A stretch of DNA of 49,043 nucleotides, taken from assembly GCA_964517065.1 (NCBI GenBank), contig CAZFBK010000008.1, positions 1-49,043 on the forward strand. Reading direction: 5' to 3'. Positions 32,088 to 40,354 of the stretch are shown here, one piece after another. The stretch's first letter is position 1. Each line of letters begins with the position of its first letter. A program made the position numbers and the translations under genes. The notes beneath the pieces are model-generated. The model was not told the origin of the DNA and searched no databases. It saw only the letters and a program-made list of their open reading frames with translations. This DNA comes from CAYYYA01 sp964517065 (GTDB lineage Bacteria > Patescibacteriota > Patescibacteriia > UBA1558 > 2-01-FULL-52-15).

Positions 32088-34310
32088 ATGAACTCAAAGA
32101 TACAAGAATTTAAGACCGAAGTAGCCGGCAAAGAGCTGATCGTCGAGATCGGCAAGTTTGCACCACAGGCCAATGCCGCCTGTACGGTACGTTACGGCGA
32201 TACGGTAGTTTTAGCTACCGTTGTGACCGCCTCACAACCACGTGAAGGGATTGATTATTTCCCTTTGATGGTGGATTTTGAAGAGCGTCTCTATGCAGCT
32301 GGCAAGATCAAAGGCTCTCGCTTCATCAAACGTGAAGGCCGTGCTTCAGATGAAGCAGTATTAACCGCACGTCTGGTTGATCGCAGTATTCGCCCATTGT
32401 TTAAAGAATCAATTCGTCGCGATGTTCAAGTTGTCTTGACCGTCCTGTCTGTTGATATGGTTAATGACGCTGATATCCCAGCTCTGACTGCAGCTTCAGT
32501 GGCTCTGGCTATCTCTCCAATCCCTTGGGCTGGTCCTCTGGCTGGTGTTCGTGTCGGTCGTATCAATGGTGAGTGGGTTTTGAACGGTAGTTATGAAGCA
32601 CGAGAGAAATCTGATTTTGATTTAGTCGTCGCCGGTACCAATGAAGGCGTCATTATGATCGAAGCTGGCGGCAGTCAGGTACCGGAAGATATTTTCATTG
32701 ACGCTATCAACTTTGCTCACAAACATTTGAAGCAGCAGATTAGCTTTATCAACGATATCGTCAAAGCAGTCGGTCAAGCGAAGACCGAAGAAGTGGTGGA
32801 TGCTGAAGCTAAAGCTCTGGAAGATATGGTTACGAAAAAAGTTAACGACTTTTTGGCTACCAAGGATTTAACTTCAATGTTTCATCCTGATAAATTGACC
32901 ACTAAGAATGCTATGAGTGCAGCCAAGATGGAGTTAGACGCTTTGCTCAAGGCTGATAGTGAAGTTTCCAAAGACGCTCGCGCTAAAGGTGTGTCACTTT
33001 TTGACTCCGCAATTGATCTGGCGTCCAAACGATTAGTCTTGGATCATAATAAACGTGTGGATGGACGCGGACTCGATGAAATTCGTTCACTGTCCGCTGA
33101 TGTTGCTGTCTTACCTCGTACTCATGGCTCTGGATTATTCAACCGCGGTGAAACTCAGGTATTATCTATTGTGACATTGGGTGCTCCCGGAGATGAGCAG
33201 ACGCTGGATACTATGGAAGAGACGGGTAAGAAGCGCTACATGCATCACTATAACTTCCCTGGATTTGCCGTTGGTGAGGTGAAGCCTATTCGTATGCCAT
33301 CTCGCCGCGAGATTGGTCATGGTGCGCTGGCAGAGAAGGCTCTGGAGCCAGTACTACCGACGAAAGAACAGTTCCCTTATACAATCCGTGTCGTGTCTGA
33401 GGTCCTTGCCTCTAACGGTTCATCCTCACAGGCTTCTGTCTGTGGTTCTAGTTTGGCTCTGATGGATGCCGGTGTGCCTATCAGTGCTCCTGTCTCAGGT
33501 ATCGCTATGGGTTTGATTACTAATCCTGATAATCACGAAGACTATCGTATCCTGACAGACATCCAAGGTTTGGAAGATCACTCTGGTGATATGGATTTCA
33601 AAGTCGCCGGTACACCGACAGGTATCACTGCTATTCAGCTGGATATCAAGCTCGGGTTTATCACTTTGAAAGTAGTGGAAGAGACTATTCGCAAAGCACA
33701 AATTGCCCGCGCCAAGATTCTGGAGGTTATGCAGGGCGCTATCAAGACTCCGCGGGCAGAATTATCACAGTACGCGCCACGTATCATCAGCCTGCGTATT
33801 GATCCGGAGAAGATCCGCGACGTCATCGGTACTGGTGGTAAGATTATCAACGAAATTATTGATACCTGCGGTGTGCAGATTGACATCGAAGACGACGGTC
33901 TGGTGATGATCACGTCTGTCGGCGCTGAAGGCGGAGAAAAAGCTCGCCAATGGGTCATTGATCTGACACGTGAAGTGGAAATCGGTGAAGAAGTCGAAGG
34001 TCAGGTCGTGAAGATCGTGGCTGACAAAAATACCGGCGCAGAGATCGGTGCGATAGTAGAATTTGGTAAAGGCCGTGACGGTATGGTGCATATTTCAGAG
34101 TTCCGTCATGAACGTATCCGCGCTGTCTCTGATGTGGTGAAAGTTGGCGAGACGATTAAGGTGAAAGTTGTCGACATTGATAAAGAAAAGAACCGTATCT
34201 CTCTGTCAGTCAAAGCTTTGATCCCTCGTCCGGCCGGCATGCCAGATGATTTCTCTGATCACCGTGGTGGTCAGAGTGATCGACCTCGCAGACCATTCAC
34301 TCGTCGTTAA
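32088..34310 (+). CDS. pnp: Polyribonucleotide nucleotidyltransferase (PNPase)
   Basis: 740 residues with the full layout: first RNase PH domain, helical domain (about 235-320), second RNase PH domain (KRVDGRGLDEIRSL, GSGLFNRGETQ, SLALMDAGVP, QDHSGDMDFKVAGT-like stretch), KH domain (VIGTGGKIINEI) and S1 domain (GRDGMVHISEFRHER). It degrades RNA from the 3' end with phosphate. The ATG at 32088 has an AAAGGA site; an in-frame ATG at 32061 adds nine atypical residues within the leader hairpin region. Confidence 0.96.
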   Translation: MNSKIQEFKTEVAGKELIVEIGKFAPQANAACTVRYGDTVVLATVVTASQPREGIDYFPLMVDFEERLYAAGKIKGSRFIKREGRASDEAVLTARLVDRSIRPLFKESIRRDVQVVLTVLSVDMVNDADIPALTAASVALAISPIPWAGPLAGVRVGRINGEWVLNGSYEAREKSDFDLVVAGTNEGVIMIEAGGSQVPEDIFIDAINFAHKHLKQQISFINDIVKAVGQAKTEEVVDAEAKALEDMVTKKVNDFLATKDLTSMFHPDKLTTKNAMSAAKMELDALLKADSEVSKDARAKGVSLFDSAIDLASKRLVLDHNKRVDGRGLDEIRSLSADVAVLPRTHGSGLFNRGETQVLSIVTLGAPGDEQTLDTMEETGKKRYMHHYNFPGFAVGEVKPIRMPSRREIGHGALAEKALEPVLPTKEQFPYTIRVVSEVLASNGSSSQASVCGSSLALMDAGVPISAPVSGIAMGLITNPDNHEDYRILTDIQGLEDHSGDMDFKVAGTPTGITAIQLDIKLGFITLKVVEETIRKAQIARAKILEVMQGAIKTPRAELSQYAPRIISLRIDPEKIRDVIGTGGKIINEIIDTCGVQIDIEDDGLVMITSVGAEGGEKARQWVIDLTREVEIGEEVEGQVVKIVADKNTGAEIGAIVEFGKGRDGMVHISEFRHERIRAVSDVVKVGETIKVKVVDIDKEKNRISLSVKALIPRPAGMPDDFSDHRGGQSDRPRRPFTRR

Positions 34311-34327
34311 TTTTCTTTACTACGCCT

Positions 34328-35671
34328 ATGGTAGTACGCCGTTCCTGGGTGTTTATCACCGCAGGTTTGGTCGCCATCGTGCTTATAGTCTCTGGCTATT
34401 GGCTCTGGCGACCGACGCCGCAATTGAATAGCTATATCCCAACCAATAGTCATCTGATTATTGGTTTTGGTTCTGATTTTCTTCATGGAGAGTTGACTGA
34501 TGTTGGTCAATTGTCATTCAAATCGTGGCGTACGCAATTAGCCAGCTACGTACAACAGCAGACTTCAGCTTCACTGGATCAAGTGCAGCGTTTGGTCTGG
34601 GCTAGTGATGAGACAGGTCAATATCAGACCATGATTGCCCAGCTGAAAGGTGCACTATCAAAAGAACAACAACAGTCGATTCGAGTTGCGCTCATAGGCA
34701 AGTCTACTCCAGTGCTACCATTGAGTTGGAAACAGGTTATCTTTTCAGGACCGATCATGATTGTCACAACTGATGATAACTATCAAAAACCTAATCAGCC
34801 GAATCGGTTAATTAGTCAAAAAATAGAGACCACGTATATTATTTGGGATAAACCATTACCATCAAGTCTGATTTCGAATAATTTGGTTAGCCGTCTGACT
34901 ACGTTTAGTCAGCAGCCAGCCGGTCAATTACTATTTGATCATCATGATACACTCTATCGCTTAGTTTTGCGTTTGCCTGCGACTTTCGATGTGTCCAAAA
35001 CTTCAGTCAGCCTGCCGACGACAGAGAATTTTCAAGTATATGTTGCCGGACAGAAATCTGAACTGTCAGAATTAGCACAATCAACTCTCTTGTCCTCTTG
35101 GTATGACAATTTGAATCAGGCAGTTGGTCAGAATTATGGTTTTGATCTGCCGACGGTGCTGAAAAGTTTCGGCTCGAGCTTCACCTTGCTGTTGGATCAG
35201 GGCAATTGGCTCGCTCAATCATCAACTGCTTCGTTGCAGCAGGTAGCCAGCAGCATGAGTGGCTACTTCCGTCCGCTGATCAAGCGCGGTAAGCTACCCG
35301 ATGGCAGTTGGTATCAGGAATTAGTGCGTTCAGAAGGTCAATCAGCCACCACAACCATTGCCGGACAGCCGGTACGCGTCTGGACAGCAGCCGGAGAGCA
35401 GCATATCTATCAGGCAGAGCAGGGTGCTGAGTCATTATTGAGCAACAATGAGGCTTTGATGAACTCCAGTTTGACGGCTCAGCCCGCCAAAGGCCTCTGG
35501 CAAGCTTGTTTACCTTCCGAGAAGCTCCAATGGACCAATATTATCTGGCTTCAACCGCAACAAGGCGGTCAGTCGACCTCTTTGGTAGCGCTACCGACCC
35601 CATGGAAGGCTGTTGGTCTGCTGTCAGGACAGACAAATGAGGCACAGGAGTATATTTTTTGCTTGTTATAG
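34328..35671 (+). CDS. Exported protein, DUF3352-like, unknown function
   Basis: 447 residues with one N-terminal membrane anchor (about 7-27) and a large extracellular part rich in Gln, Ser and Leu, without cysteine pairs typical of enzymes. The opening TPQLNSYIPTNSHLIIGFG and the later QLLFDHHDTLYRLVLRLP and LLDQGNWLAQSS resemble DUF3352-type proteins, but the match is by feel only. It starts 17 bases after pnp. The function is unknown. Confidence 0.6.
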   Translation: MVVRRSWVFITAGLVAIVLIVSGYWLWRPTPQLNSYIPTNSHLIIGFGSDFLHGELTDVGQLSFKSWRTQLASYVQQQTSASLDQVQRLVWASDETGQYQTMIAQLKGALSKEQQQSIRVALIGKSTPVLPLSWKQVIFSGPIMIVTTDDNYQKPNQPNRLISQKIETTYIIWDKPLPSSLISNNLVSRLTTFSQQPAGQLLFDHHDTLYRLVLRLPATFDVSKTSVSLPTTENFQVYVAGQKSELSELAQSTLLSSWYDNLNQAVGQNYGFDLPTVLKSFGSSFTLLLDQGNWLAQSSTASLQQVASSMSGYFRPLIKRGKLPDGSWYQELVRSEGQSATTTIAGQPVRVWTAAGEQHIYQAEQGAESLLSNNEALMNSSLTAQPAKGLWQACLPSEKLQWTNIIWLQPQQGGQSTSLVALPTPWKAVGLLSGQTNEAQEYIFCLL

Positions 35672-35696
35672 CAAATTGTTGGGAAAAATATCAAAC

Positions 35697-35757
35697 TGTG
35701 AATAACTTTTCGACAAATGTGGATAAGTTGTTGACATGATGACAGTGAATCTGTCAA
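35697..35757. promoter_or_regulatory. Two DnaA-type boxes 21 bp apart and a TGACAG inverted repeat
   Basis: TGTGGATAA (35718-35726) is a perfect DnaA box in one orientation; TGTGAATAA (35697-35705) differs at one base. The 21-bp distance is two helical turns. TGACAG and CTGTCA follow, separated by 5 bases (about 35739-35755). No dnaA or dnaN is nearby, so an origin is not claimed; DnaA-controlled transcription of the downstream RNA is possible. Confidence 0.5.
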
Positions 35758-35787
35758 AGAAATAAAATCTTGTCTAGAGCAGTGTGT

Positions 35788-35815
35788 AATATGGCTAACT
35801 CAAGCCATATTTTAT
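35788..35815 (+). terminator. Hairpin terminator before candidate RNA 2
   Basis: AATATGGCT, loop AACTCA and AGCCATATT, then TTATTATT. It ends the transcript of the DUF3352-like gene. Confidence 0.7.
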
Positions 35816-35817
35816 TA

Positions 35818-35846
35818 TTGACCCGAGTGCATAAATGTGCTATAAT
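35818..35846 (+). promoter_or_regulatory. Strong consensus promoter of candidate RNA 2
   Basis: TTGACC (35818-35823), exactly 17 bases, TATAAT (35841-35846) preceded by TGC. It is the best promoter in the window. Confidence 0.8.
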
Positions 35847-35852
35847 GGATAG

Positions 35853-36200
35853 GTAAGGTTAACAAAAGATCTTACATCGCACATTTTATAAATATCATCA
35901 TCTGTTCCTCACACATTAACTGCCGGAACTATTACTGAAGTCTCTTGAGTAATGCTCCCGGTAGTTGATATTTGAACTTAACCAACAAGTTCAGCAGAAA
36001 CAAAAACAAAATCAAAAAAAGGCCGATCCTCTTAAATGGAGATCCAAGCCATGGAATGGATAATGATTCAACCTCAAACAGTTGGAATGAGGCAAAAACT
36101 GTCATTTGGAATACAAAATGATACAAATTGAACCCATCAGAGGTTCGAGCAGTATCTGATCCAAGAGACAAGGGCAGACCGCCCACTTAAATTAATTTTT
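35853..36200 (+). ncRNA. Candidate structured RNA 2, family unknown
   Basis: About 350 bases after the strong promoter with no convincing reading frame on the plus strand. Hairpins: CTGCCGG...CCGGTAG enclosing ATTACT/AGTAAT (about 35922-35966), GAACTT...AAGTTC, a GATCCTC/GGAGATC pair, TCATTT...AAAATGA and GAACC...GGTTC. It ends with GGGC-AGACC-GCCC and TTAAATTAATTTTTTT, a plausible terminator. A minus-strand frame of 84 codons here is probably chance. The DnaA-type boxes lie just upstream. Confidence 0.55.
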
Positions 36201-36261
36201 TTAGGGGATAATGTGTCTGCCTTTTAAATTACTCAAAATTTCTAATTTCCCCTTATTTTAG

Positions 36262-36360
36262 CCCCGTTAGAGACATCTAAATTTAAATTGATTTCCAAAT
36301 TTTTAAGAAAATGCTCTTTTTTACATAATTTTACCTCACTTTTGGGGGTCTCTAACGGGG
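36262..36360. repeat. Inverted repeat CCCCGTTAGAGAC / GTCTCTAACGGGG
   Basis: Perfect 13-bp arms at 36262-36274 and 36348-36360 with a 73-base AT-rich loop, upstream of the DksA-like gene. A single similar word, CCCTGTTAGAGA, occurs near 22301. It may be an operator or the ends of a small element. Confidence 0.7.
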
Positions 36361-36410
36361 TAGACAAACCCGATTCTATATAGTAATATTCCCCTATTAA
36401 CCTATTATCT

Positions 36411-36779
36411 ATGCCATTTGAAGCAACATTTTTGAACGAACAGAAAGCCAAGCTCGAAAAACGCCGAGCCGAATTAATGCGTGAATTAAGCGAGGATTCT
36501 ACTCCTAATAAAAACTCTGCCGGTGATTTCGACGCTAAGTTTCCTGATTTCGGCGACAAGGAAGACGACAACGCCGCTGAAGTGGAAATTTTCGAACGTA
36601 ATCTATCGATGGAGAAGAATCTGGAAGTATCACTGTTCAACGTTGATAAGGCCTTACGCAAGATCGAAGACGGAAGCTACGGAACTTGTGAGAAGTGCGG
36701 TAAGGAAATTGCACAGGATCGTTTGAACGCCTTCCCGTCAGCCACAGCCTGCATGGATTGCAAGAATAAAGGACTGTAA
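36411..36779 (+). CDS. TraR/DksA-type zinc-finger protein
   Basis: 122 residues: a helical coiled-coil part with acidic insertions, then the four-cysteine zinc finger CEKCGKE...ACMDCKNKG (C-x2-C, C-x2-C). Family members bind RNA polymerase through the secondary channel or act as general stress proteins. It is directly followed by lspA with no gap, so the two are co-translated or at least co-transcribed. Confidence 0.88.
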   Translation: MPFEATFLNEQKAKLEKRRAELMRELSEDSTPNKNSAGDFDAKFPDFGDKEDDNAAEVEIFERNLSMEKNLEVSLFNVDKALRKIEDGSYGTCEKCGKEIAQDRLNAFPSATACMDCKNKGL

Positions 36780-37205
36780 ATGAAAACGCGACTGGCTGGA
36801 CTAGTGCTTTTGGCTGTCTGCAGTCAGTTGATCGCCCGATTATTATTACAAACACCTCCGGCAAGCTTACAAAGCTTCGGAGGTTTTTTGTTGGTCGTGA
36901 AAAACTATCACGGAGCGTTCTCTATCTCATGGTCACCGTGGATTTTCTGGCCGTTGATGGTTTTTGTCATTGGTTACGTGGCATTACAAGCAGTGAAACA
37001 CTGGTTAGCGAAAGACCTAGAGTTTTTTTACTGGGGTTTGATTACCATCGGAGCTCTCGGTAACGTCCTAGACAGAATACTCTACGGCGCGGTGATTGAT
37101 TATATCCGTGTCGGCTGGTGGCCGGTGTTTAATTTATCAGATAGTATGATTGTCATCGGAGTATGTTTGCTGTTTTGGAAACAATTGAGAAGCAAGAAAG
37201 TATAA
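36780..37205 (+). CDS. lspA: Lipoprotein signal peptidase
   Basis: 141 residues and four helices. Catalytic aspartates are in GNVLDRILYG and FNLSDSMIVIG; NYHGAFSI matches the conserved NxGAAF region. It would cleave prolipoproteins such as the one at 13238-13612. Codons for residues 26-37 (TPPASLQSFGGF), a surface loop, form a GC-rich hairpin followed by six T, identical in design to an intrinsic terminator. Confidence 0.92.
   Translation: MKTRLAGLVLLAVCSQLIARLLLQTPPASLQSFGGFLLVVKNYHGAFSISWSPWIFWPLMVFVIGYVALQAVKHWLAKDLEFFYWGLITIGALGNVLDRILYGAVIDYIRVGWWPVFNLSDSMIVIGVCLLFWKQLRSKKV
36855..36889 (+). repeat. Terminator-like hairpin inside lspA
   Basis: CCTCCG (36855-36860), AAGCTT (36863-36868), AAGCTT (36872-36877), CGGAGG (36878-36883) and TTTTTT (36884-36889), in frame. 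The stem is shared with the intergenic hairpin at 27753-27773. It could act as a transcription attenuator or be only an inserted palindrome. Confidence 0.85.
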
Positions 37206-37273
37206 GGTAGTACGTATTAAGTATAAAGCCTTGAGACTGCACTTCATATTTTATACTTCATACTTTCTACTAT
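37203..37273. repeat. Foldback of AAGTATAAAG words
   Basis: AAGGTAGTACGTATTAAGTATAAAG is answered by CTTCATATTTTATACTTC and ATACTTTCTAC. It fills the lspA-phosphatase spacer. Confidence 0.65.
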
Positions 37274-37297
37274 GTTACTCTATCATTTCTAATAACA

Positions 37298-37945
37298 ATG
37301 AAAGAAGATAATCTAAAAAAACAAAACTGCACCATGTATCTTGTGCGTCATGGACAGACGGAATGGAATGCAGAGATGCGAATGCAAGGTCAGAAGAATT
37401 CACAATTAACTACCACAGGTATTGAGCAGGCTCAGGCCGTAGCCAAAAGTTTCGAGCAGATTCATTTTGATGCAGTCTATTCATCTGATTTGTTACGAGC
37501 CAAACACACTGCAGAAATCATTAAGTTAAATCGGGAGCTAGACACTAAAACCTCAGAGTTTCTACGCGAGCGTTCCTATGGCAGATTTGAAGGTAAAGCA
37601 GGGACTGAGTATCGTCAATTTGTCGACAGCCAGTTGGAGAAAATTCAACAGCTTAATGAAAAGGAGCGCTGGGAATATAAACTGGAGGCTGATATTGAGA
37701 GTAACGCGGAATTGATGGCGAGATTTGTCACGTATCTGCGGGAGATAGCACTGGCACATGCCGGACAAACTGTTTTGGTTGTTAGTCACGGAGGTCCAAT
37801 GCGAATATTATTAATCCATCTCGGATATCTATCAGATCAACAAGCACCACCGGGACTGTTGGAAAACGGAGCTCATATTGAGCTCGAGAGTGACGGAATT
37901 ACGTTTGAGGTGAAGCAGGTTGTGGGGTTAAGAGAAGCGAAATAA
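37298..37945 (+). CDS. Histidine phosphatase family protein (phosphoglycerate mutase-like)
   Basis: 215 residues. The phosphoryl-accepting motif is VRHGQTEWN near residue 14, with the second histidine in VVSHGGPMR and the glutamate region LRERSYGRFEGK between them. The order fits the broad-specificity phosphatase (GpmB/CobC-like) group rather than a true mutase. The substrate is not predictable. An ATG at 37334 would begin directly at the first strand. Confidence 0.87.
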   Translation: MKEDNLKKQNCTMYLVRHGQTEWNAEMRMQGQKNSQLTTTGIEQAQAVAKSFEQIHFDAVYSSDLLRAKHTAEIIKLNRELDTKTSEFLRERSYGRFEGKAGTEYRQFVDSQLEKIQQLNEKERWEYKLEADIESNAELMARFVTYLREIALAHAGQTVLVVSHGGPMRILLIHLGYLSDQQAPPGLLENGAHIELESDGITFEVKQVVGLREAK

Positions 37946-38053
37946 AAAACAGAGAGATCAACCACCCCTCCCTTCATATTAGACGGGGAAGATTAAAGGA
38001 GGGGCAGGTCCTCAAGACCTGGGGTGGTCATAACAAACGACCTCTCTGTTTTT
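37946..38053. repeat. Nested hairpin element, copy 2, terminator of convergent genes
   Basis: Outer arms AAAAACAGAGAG and CTCTCTGTTTTT, then ACCACCCCTCC/GGGGTGGT, CCCCTCC-type inner arms and AGGTC-CTCAA-GACCT. It shares words and layout with 29454-29551. The outer stem with T-run on both strands can end the phosphatase and the surface-protein transcripts. Confidence 0.85.
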
Positions 38054-38055
38054 AG

Positions 38056-40185
38056 TTATTGAATAGAATCTCCACGTGAGAAATATCCCAGATGATAGCT
38101 ATTGATAGTCAGTACTTGATTGAAACTATAACCGCGTTTGGTCAGAGCTTCGCCGGTAGTGAAGGGGTGAAGCGTATTTTGTTCGAGCTGATAGACGGTA
38201 GAGCTGCCGGGCTCTTTCACCAGATCGGCGGTGAAGTAGGCATTGAGATCTTCTTGGTTGACATAGACCACGTCGCTCCACTGATAGCCGTAAGCGTTAA
38301 AAATTGCTTCGCTCGGTAACGGTATCTTTAGTCGGCGCAACGTATCGACATAATAGACCGTCGGATTGTTTGGTGTGCGGATCAAGACCACCGGTGCGTA
38401 GGTTTGCAACTCTTGATTGCTGATGATCCTAATTGTTTTCCAATCATAGCCATAGCTGGTGAAAGCCGCCGGAGTCATGATGGCATGGCGCATGACGAGA
38501 CGATTATTTTTGGCCTGTTGCACCTTGCATTGATTAGCAATAGCTTCACAGTTTTGAGCTTGTCCGAGTATGAGTGTCTTATCAGTGAATTGGAAGGACA
38601 TGCCAGCCACCGTGGCACCACGATCAGCGTAGTAGATATCAATTTTGTGGACGCCTTTGGTGATTGCTATCTTGCCATTGCGTCCATTGTAGCCGTGGGT
38701 GCCACTGTTATTTACCACAACTTTATTGTCTATCAGAATCCAAGTATCATCATCGGATGACAGGGCATAGCCGTATTCGGATGTCTGCGGAGCGGTAATA
38801 TAGTTGGTCCAGTGCACACCAAAAAGATAATTGTGCTGATCGCCTTCCTTAGGTAAATCATCGAGAGGATAGAAGCTACCGCCGAACATAAGACTCTGAT
38901 CTGTGCCGGAGCGGACATAATATTTTTGCGCGTACCAATCATGGACGAATGGAGAGTCTGTGGCTGGCTGACGTTGTGGATGATTCATCTCTGGATGACT
39001 TTTGTAATAGTCATAATAATCCGCCTTCCAGCTGCCATTGCTGCCGGCCAGACAAGCTGAATAAGCGGAGCAGGCGGAACCTTGGGCAGTATTGGAGACA
39101 AGAGCGTACACCGTGTCAGTGTCGGCAGTTTTTACTAATGACAATGCGGGTGTATAAGCACGACTCGGACCTTGAGCTGGGGTCAGTATCGTTTGTGACG
39201 GAGCTAGGTCTTTGGTACGGAAGGTGAGATTATCAATTTTCTTTGATCCGCCGAAAGGATCACGAGCATCGACACTGAGAATGTAGGTCGTGCTCGGTGC
39301 TAAACCACTGATCGTCAGTCGATGATTATTCACTGAGAAGCCACTGCTCTGCAGCGAGCCTGATTTACCGCCCGTAGCACGATAGTTGAGGGTGACTTTG
39401 CTGATACGGTTGGTTTGCAAGCTGATGGTGATGGAGTTGGTACCGACATCTGGACTGTTGGTATCATTTGGTTCTAGTCTGGTGATAGTCAGGGGCTGTT
39501 TATCAATACCATCCGTCGGTGCAGTGACGAAATCTTCCACAGTATAGACATGATTTTGCTTATCAGCCGCCTCTGAGCTGGCCTGATAATAATATTTAGT
39601 ATTGGGCTGCAGTCCGCGGATCGTCACCTCGTGATTATTCGTCTTGTCGCCATGTCCAGCTGAACCGTTCATTTTATTTTGATCCGTACCGTAGATGACC
39701 TTACCAGTGCTCGGTAGATCAGTGGTCCAGATGATAGTGGCGGACCGTCCCATGGCTTGCGCTACTTGGACTGCTTTCAACTCCGGAGCGTAGAAGTTGG
39801 TTGTTTTGTCTGTCTTGAAAGTGCGGATGAATGAAGTGACGTCTTCAGTATTGATATAAGCTTCAACGGTGAAATAATATTGTGTCTCACCTTTCAATCC
39901 GGTGAGAGTAATCTTGTATTGATTCTTGGCTGCGCCACTGACCTGATAGGTACCGTCAAGCGCGTCCGTCTTGGTACCGTAGTGAATGCGCGCGTAGCTC
40001 GGTACTGAGGTGATCCAGCTGATCTCGGCTTGAGCGCCATTGGCGTTGGAGGCTACATTCGCCACCTCAATACTGTCGATCGTCAGCGCGCTGGCTGCTT
40101 GCGTCGGAGCAAAATAAAAGACAGTACTGCTAAGCGTCAGTAATGTCAGAAGAGAAACAATTTTTCCGGAAAGAAGAGATTTCAT
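38056..40185 (-). CDS. Large secreted surface protein: FN3-like domains, PA14 domain, C-terminal YG repeats
   Basis: 709 residues with a signal peptide (1-31). Three fibronectin-type domains follow (about 36-125, 130-225, 228-325), the first two of the purple-acid-phosphatase N-terminal kind (SWITSVPSYARIHYG; IWTTDLPSTGKVIYG). A PA14-type domain (about 415-545) has YALSSDDDTWILIDNKVVV and a carbohydrate-type loop. Three copies of a roughly 50-residue module (about 550-709) follow: RHAIMTPAAFTSYGYDW, LPSEAIFNAYGYQW, TGEALTKRGYSF. PA14 domains often bind sugars, so adhesion or glycan binding is a fair guess. No anchor is seen. Confidence 0.82.
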   Translation of the reverse strand: MKSLLSGKIVSLLTLLTLSSTVFYFAPTQAASALTIDSIEVANVASNANGAQAEISWITSVPSYARIHYGTKTDALDGTYQVSGAAKNQYKITLTGLKGETQYYFTVEAYINTEDVTSFIRTFKTDKTTNFYAPELKAVQVAQAMGRSATIIWTTDLPSTGKVIYGTDQNKMNGSAGHGDKTNNHEVTIRGLQPNTKYYYQASSEAADKQNHVYTVEDFVTAPTDGIDKQPLTITRLEPNDTNSPDVGTNSITISLQTNRISKVTLNYRATGGKSGSLQSSGFSVNNHRLTISGLAPSTTYILSVDARDPFGGSKKIDNLTFRTKDLAPSQTILTPAQGPSRAYTPALSLVKTADTDTVYALVSNTAQGSACSAYSACLAGSNGSWKADYYDYYKSHPEMNHPQRQPATDSPFVHDWYAQKYYVRSGTDQSLMFGGSFYPLDDLPKEGDQHNYLFGVHWTNYITAPQTSEYGYALSSDDDTWILIDNKVVVNNSGTHGYNGRNGKIAITKGVHKIDIYYADRGATVAGMSFQFTDKTLILGQAQNCEAIANQCKVQQAKNNRLVMRHAIMTPAAFTSYGYDWKTIRIISNQELQTYAPVVLIRTPNNPTVYYVDTLRRLKIPLPSEAIFNAYGYQWSDVVYVNQEDLNAYFTADLVKEPGSSTVYQLEQNTLHPFTTGEALTKRGYSFNQVLTINSYHLGYFSRGDSIQ

Positions 40186-40232
40186 TTAGGTAAATATGTC
40201 AGTTTTATGGTGATTTGTCAATTTAGATAGCG

Positions 40233-40260
40233 GTACCACCGTAATATATTACGGTGGTAC
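40233..40260. repeat. Perfect 28-bp palindrome near the edge of GC-rich island 3
   Basis: GTACCACCGTAATA followed by its exact complement. A degenerate half copy (TATTACGACGGAAC) follows at about 40267-40280. It lies between the surface-protein start and the island terminator; an operator or an insertion scar are both possible. Confidence 0.85.
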
Positions 40261-40295
40261 ATAAATATATTACGACGGAACATTTGAAAAAAGAA

Positions 40296-40324
40296 CGGGC
40301 CTCGCGTACGTGACGCGAGGCCCG
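40296..40324 (-). terminator. Strong terminator ending the island 3 gene cluster
   Basis: A perfect 12-bp stem CGGGCCTCGCGT/ACGCGAGGCCCG with a 5-base loop, followed on the minus strand by TTCTTTTTT. Confidence 0.92.
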
Positions 40325-40354
40325 AAAATGGTTGGTTGCTACACCGTGGTGGTG

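Noticed and set aside
35932..36186. Minus-strand frame of 84 codons with a hydrophobic stretch
   Set aside because: It lies entirely in the hairpin-rich candidate RNA; the hydrophobic part comes from an A-rich tract read in reverse, and there is no ribosome site.
35672..36410. Replication origin
   Set aside because: Only two DnaA-type boxes, no AT-rich unwinding repeats in the usual form, and no dnaA, dnaN or rpmH nearby.
36242..36661. Minus-strand frame of 139 codons
   Set aside because: It overlaps the clear DksA-like gene and has a Ser/Arg-rich composition typical of a reverse-strand shadow.
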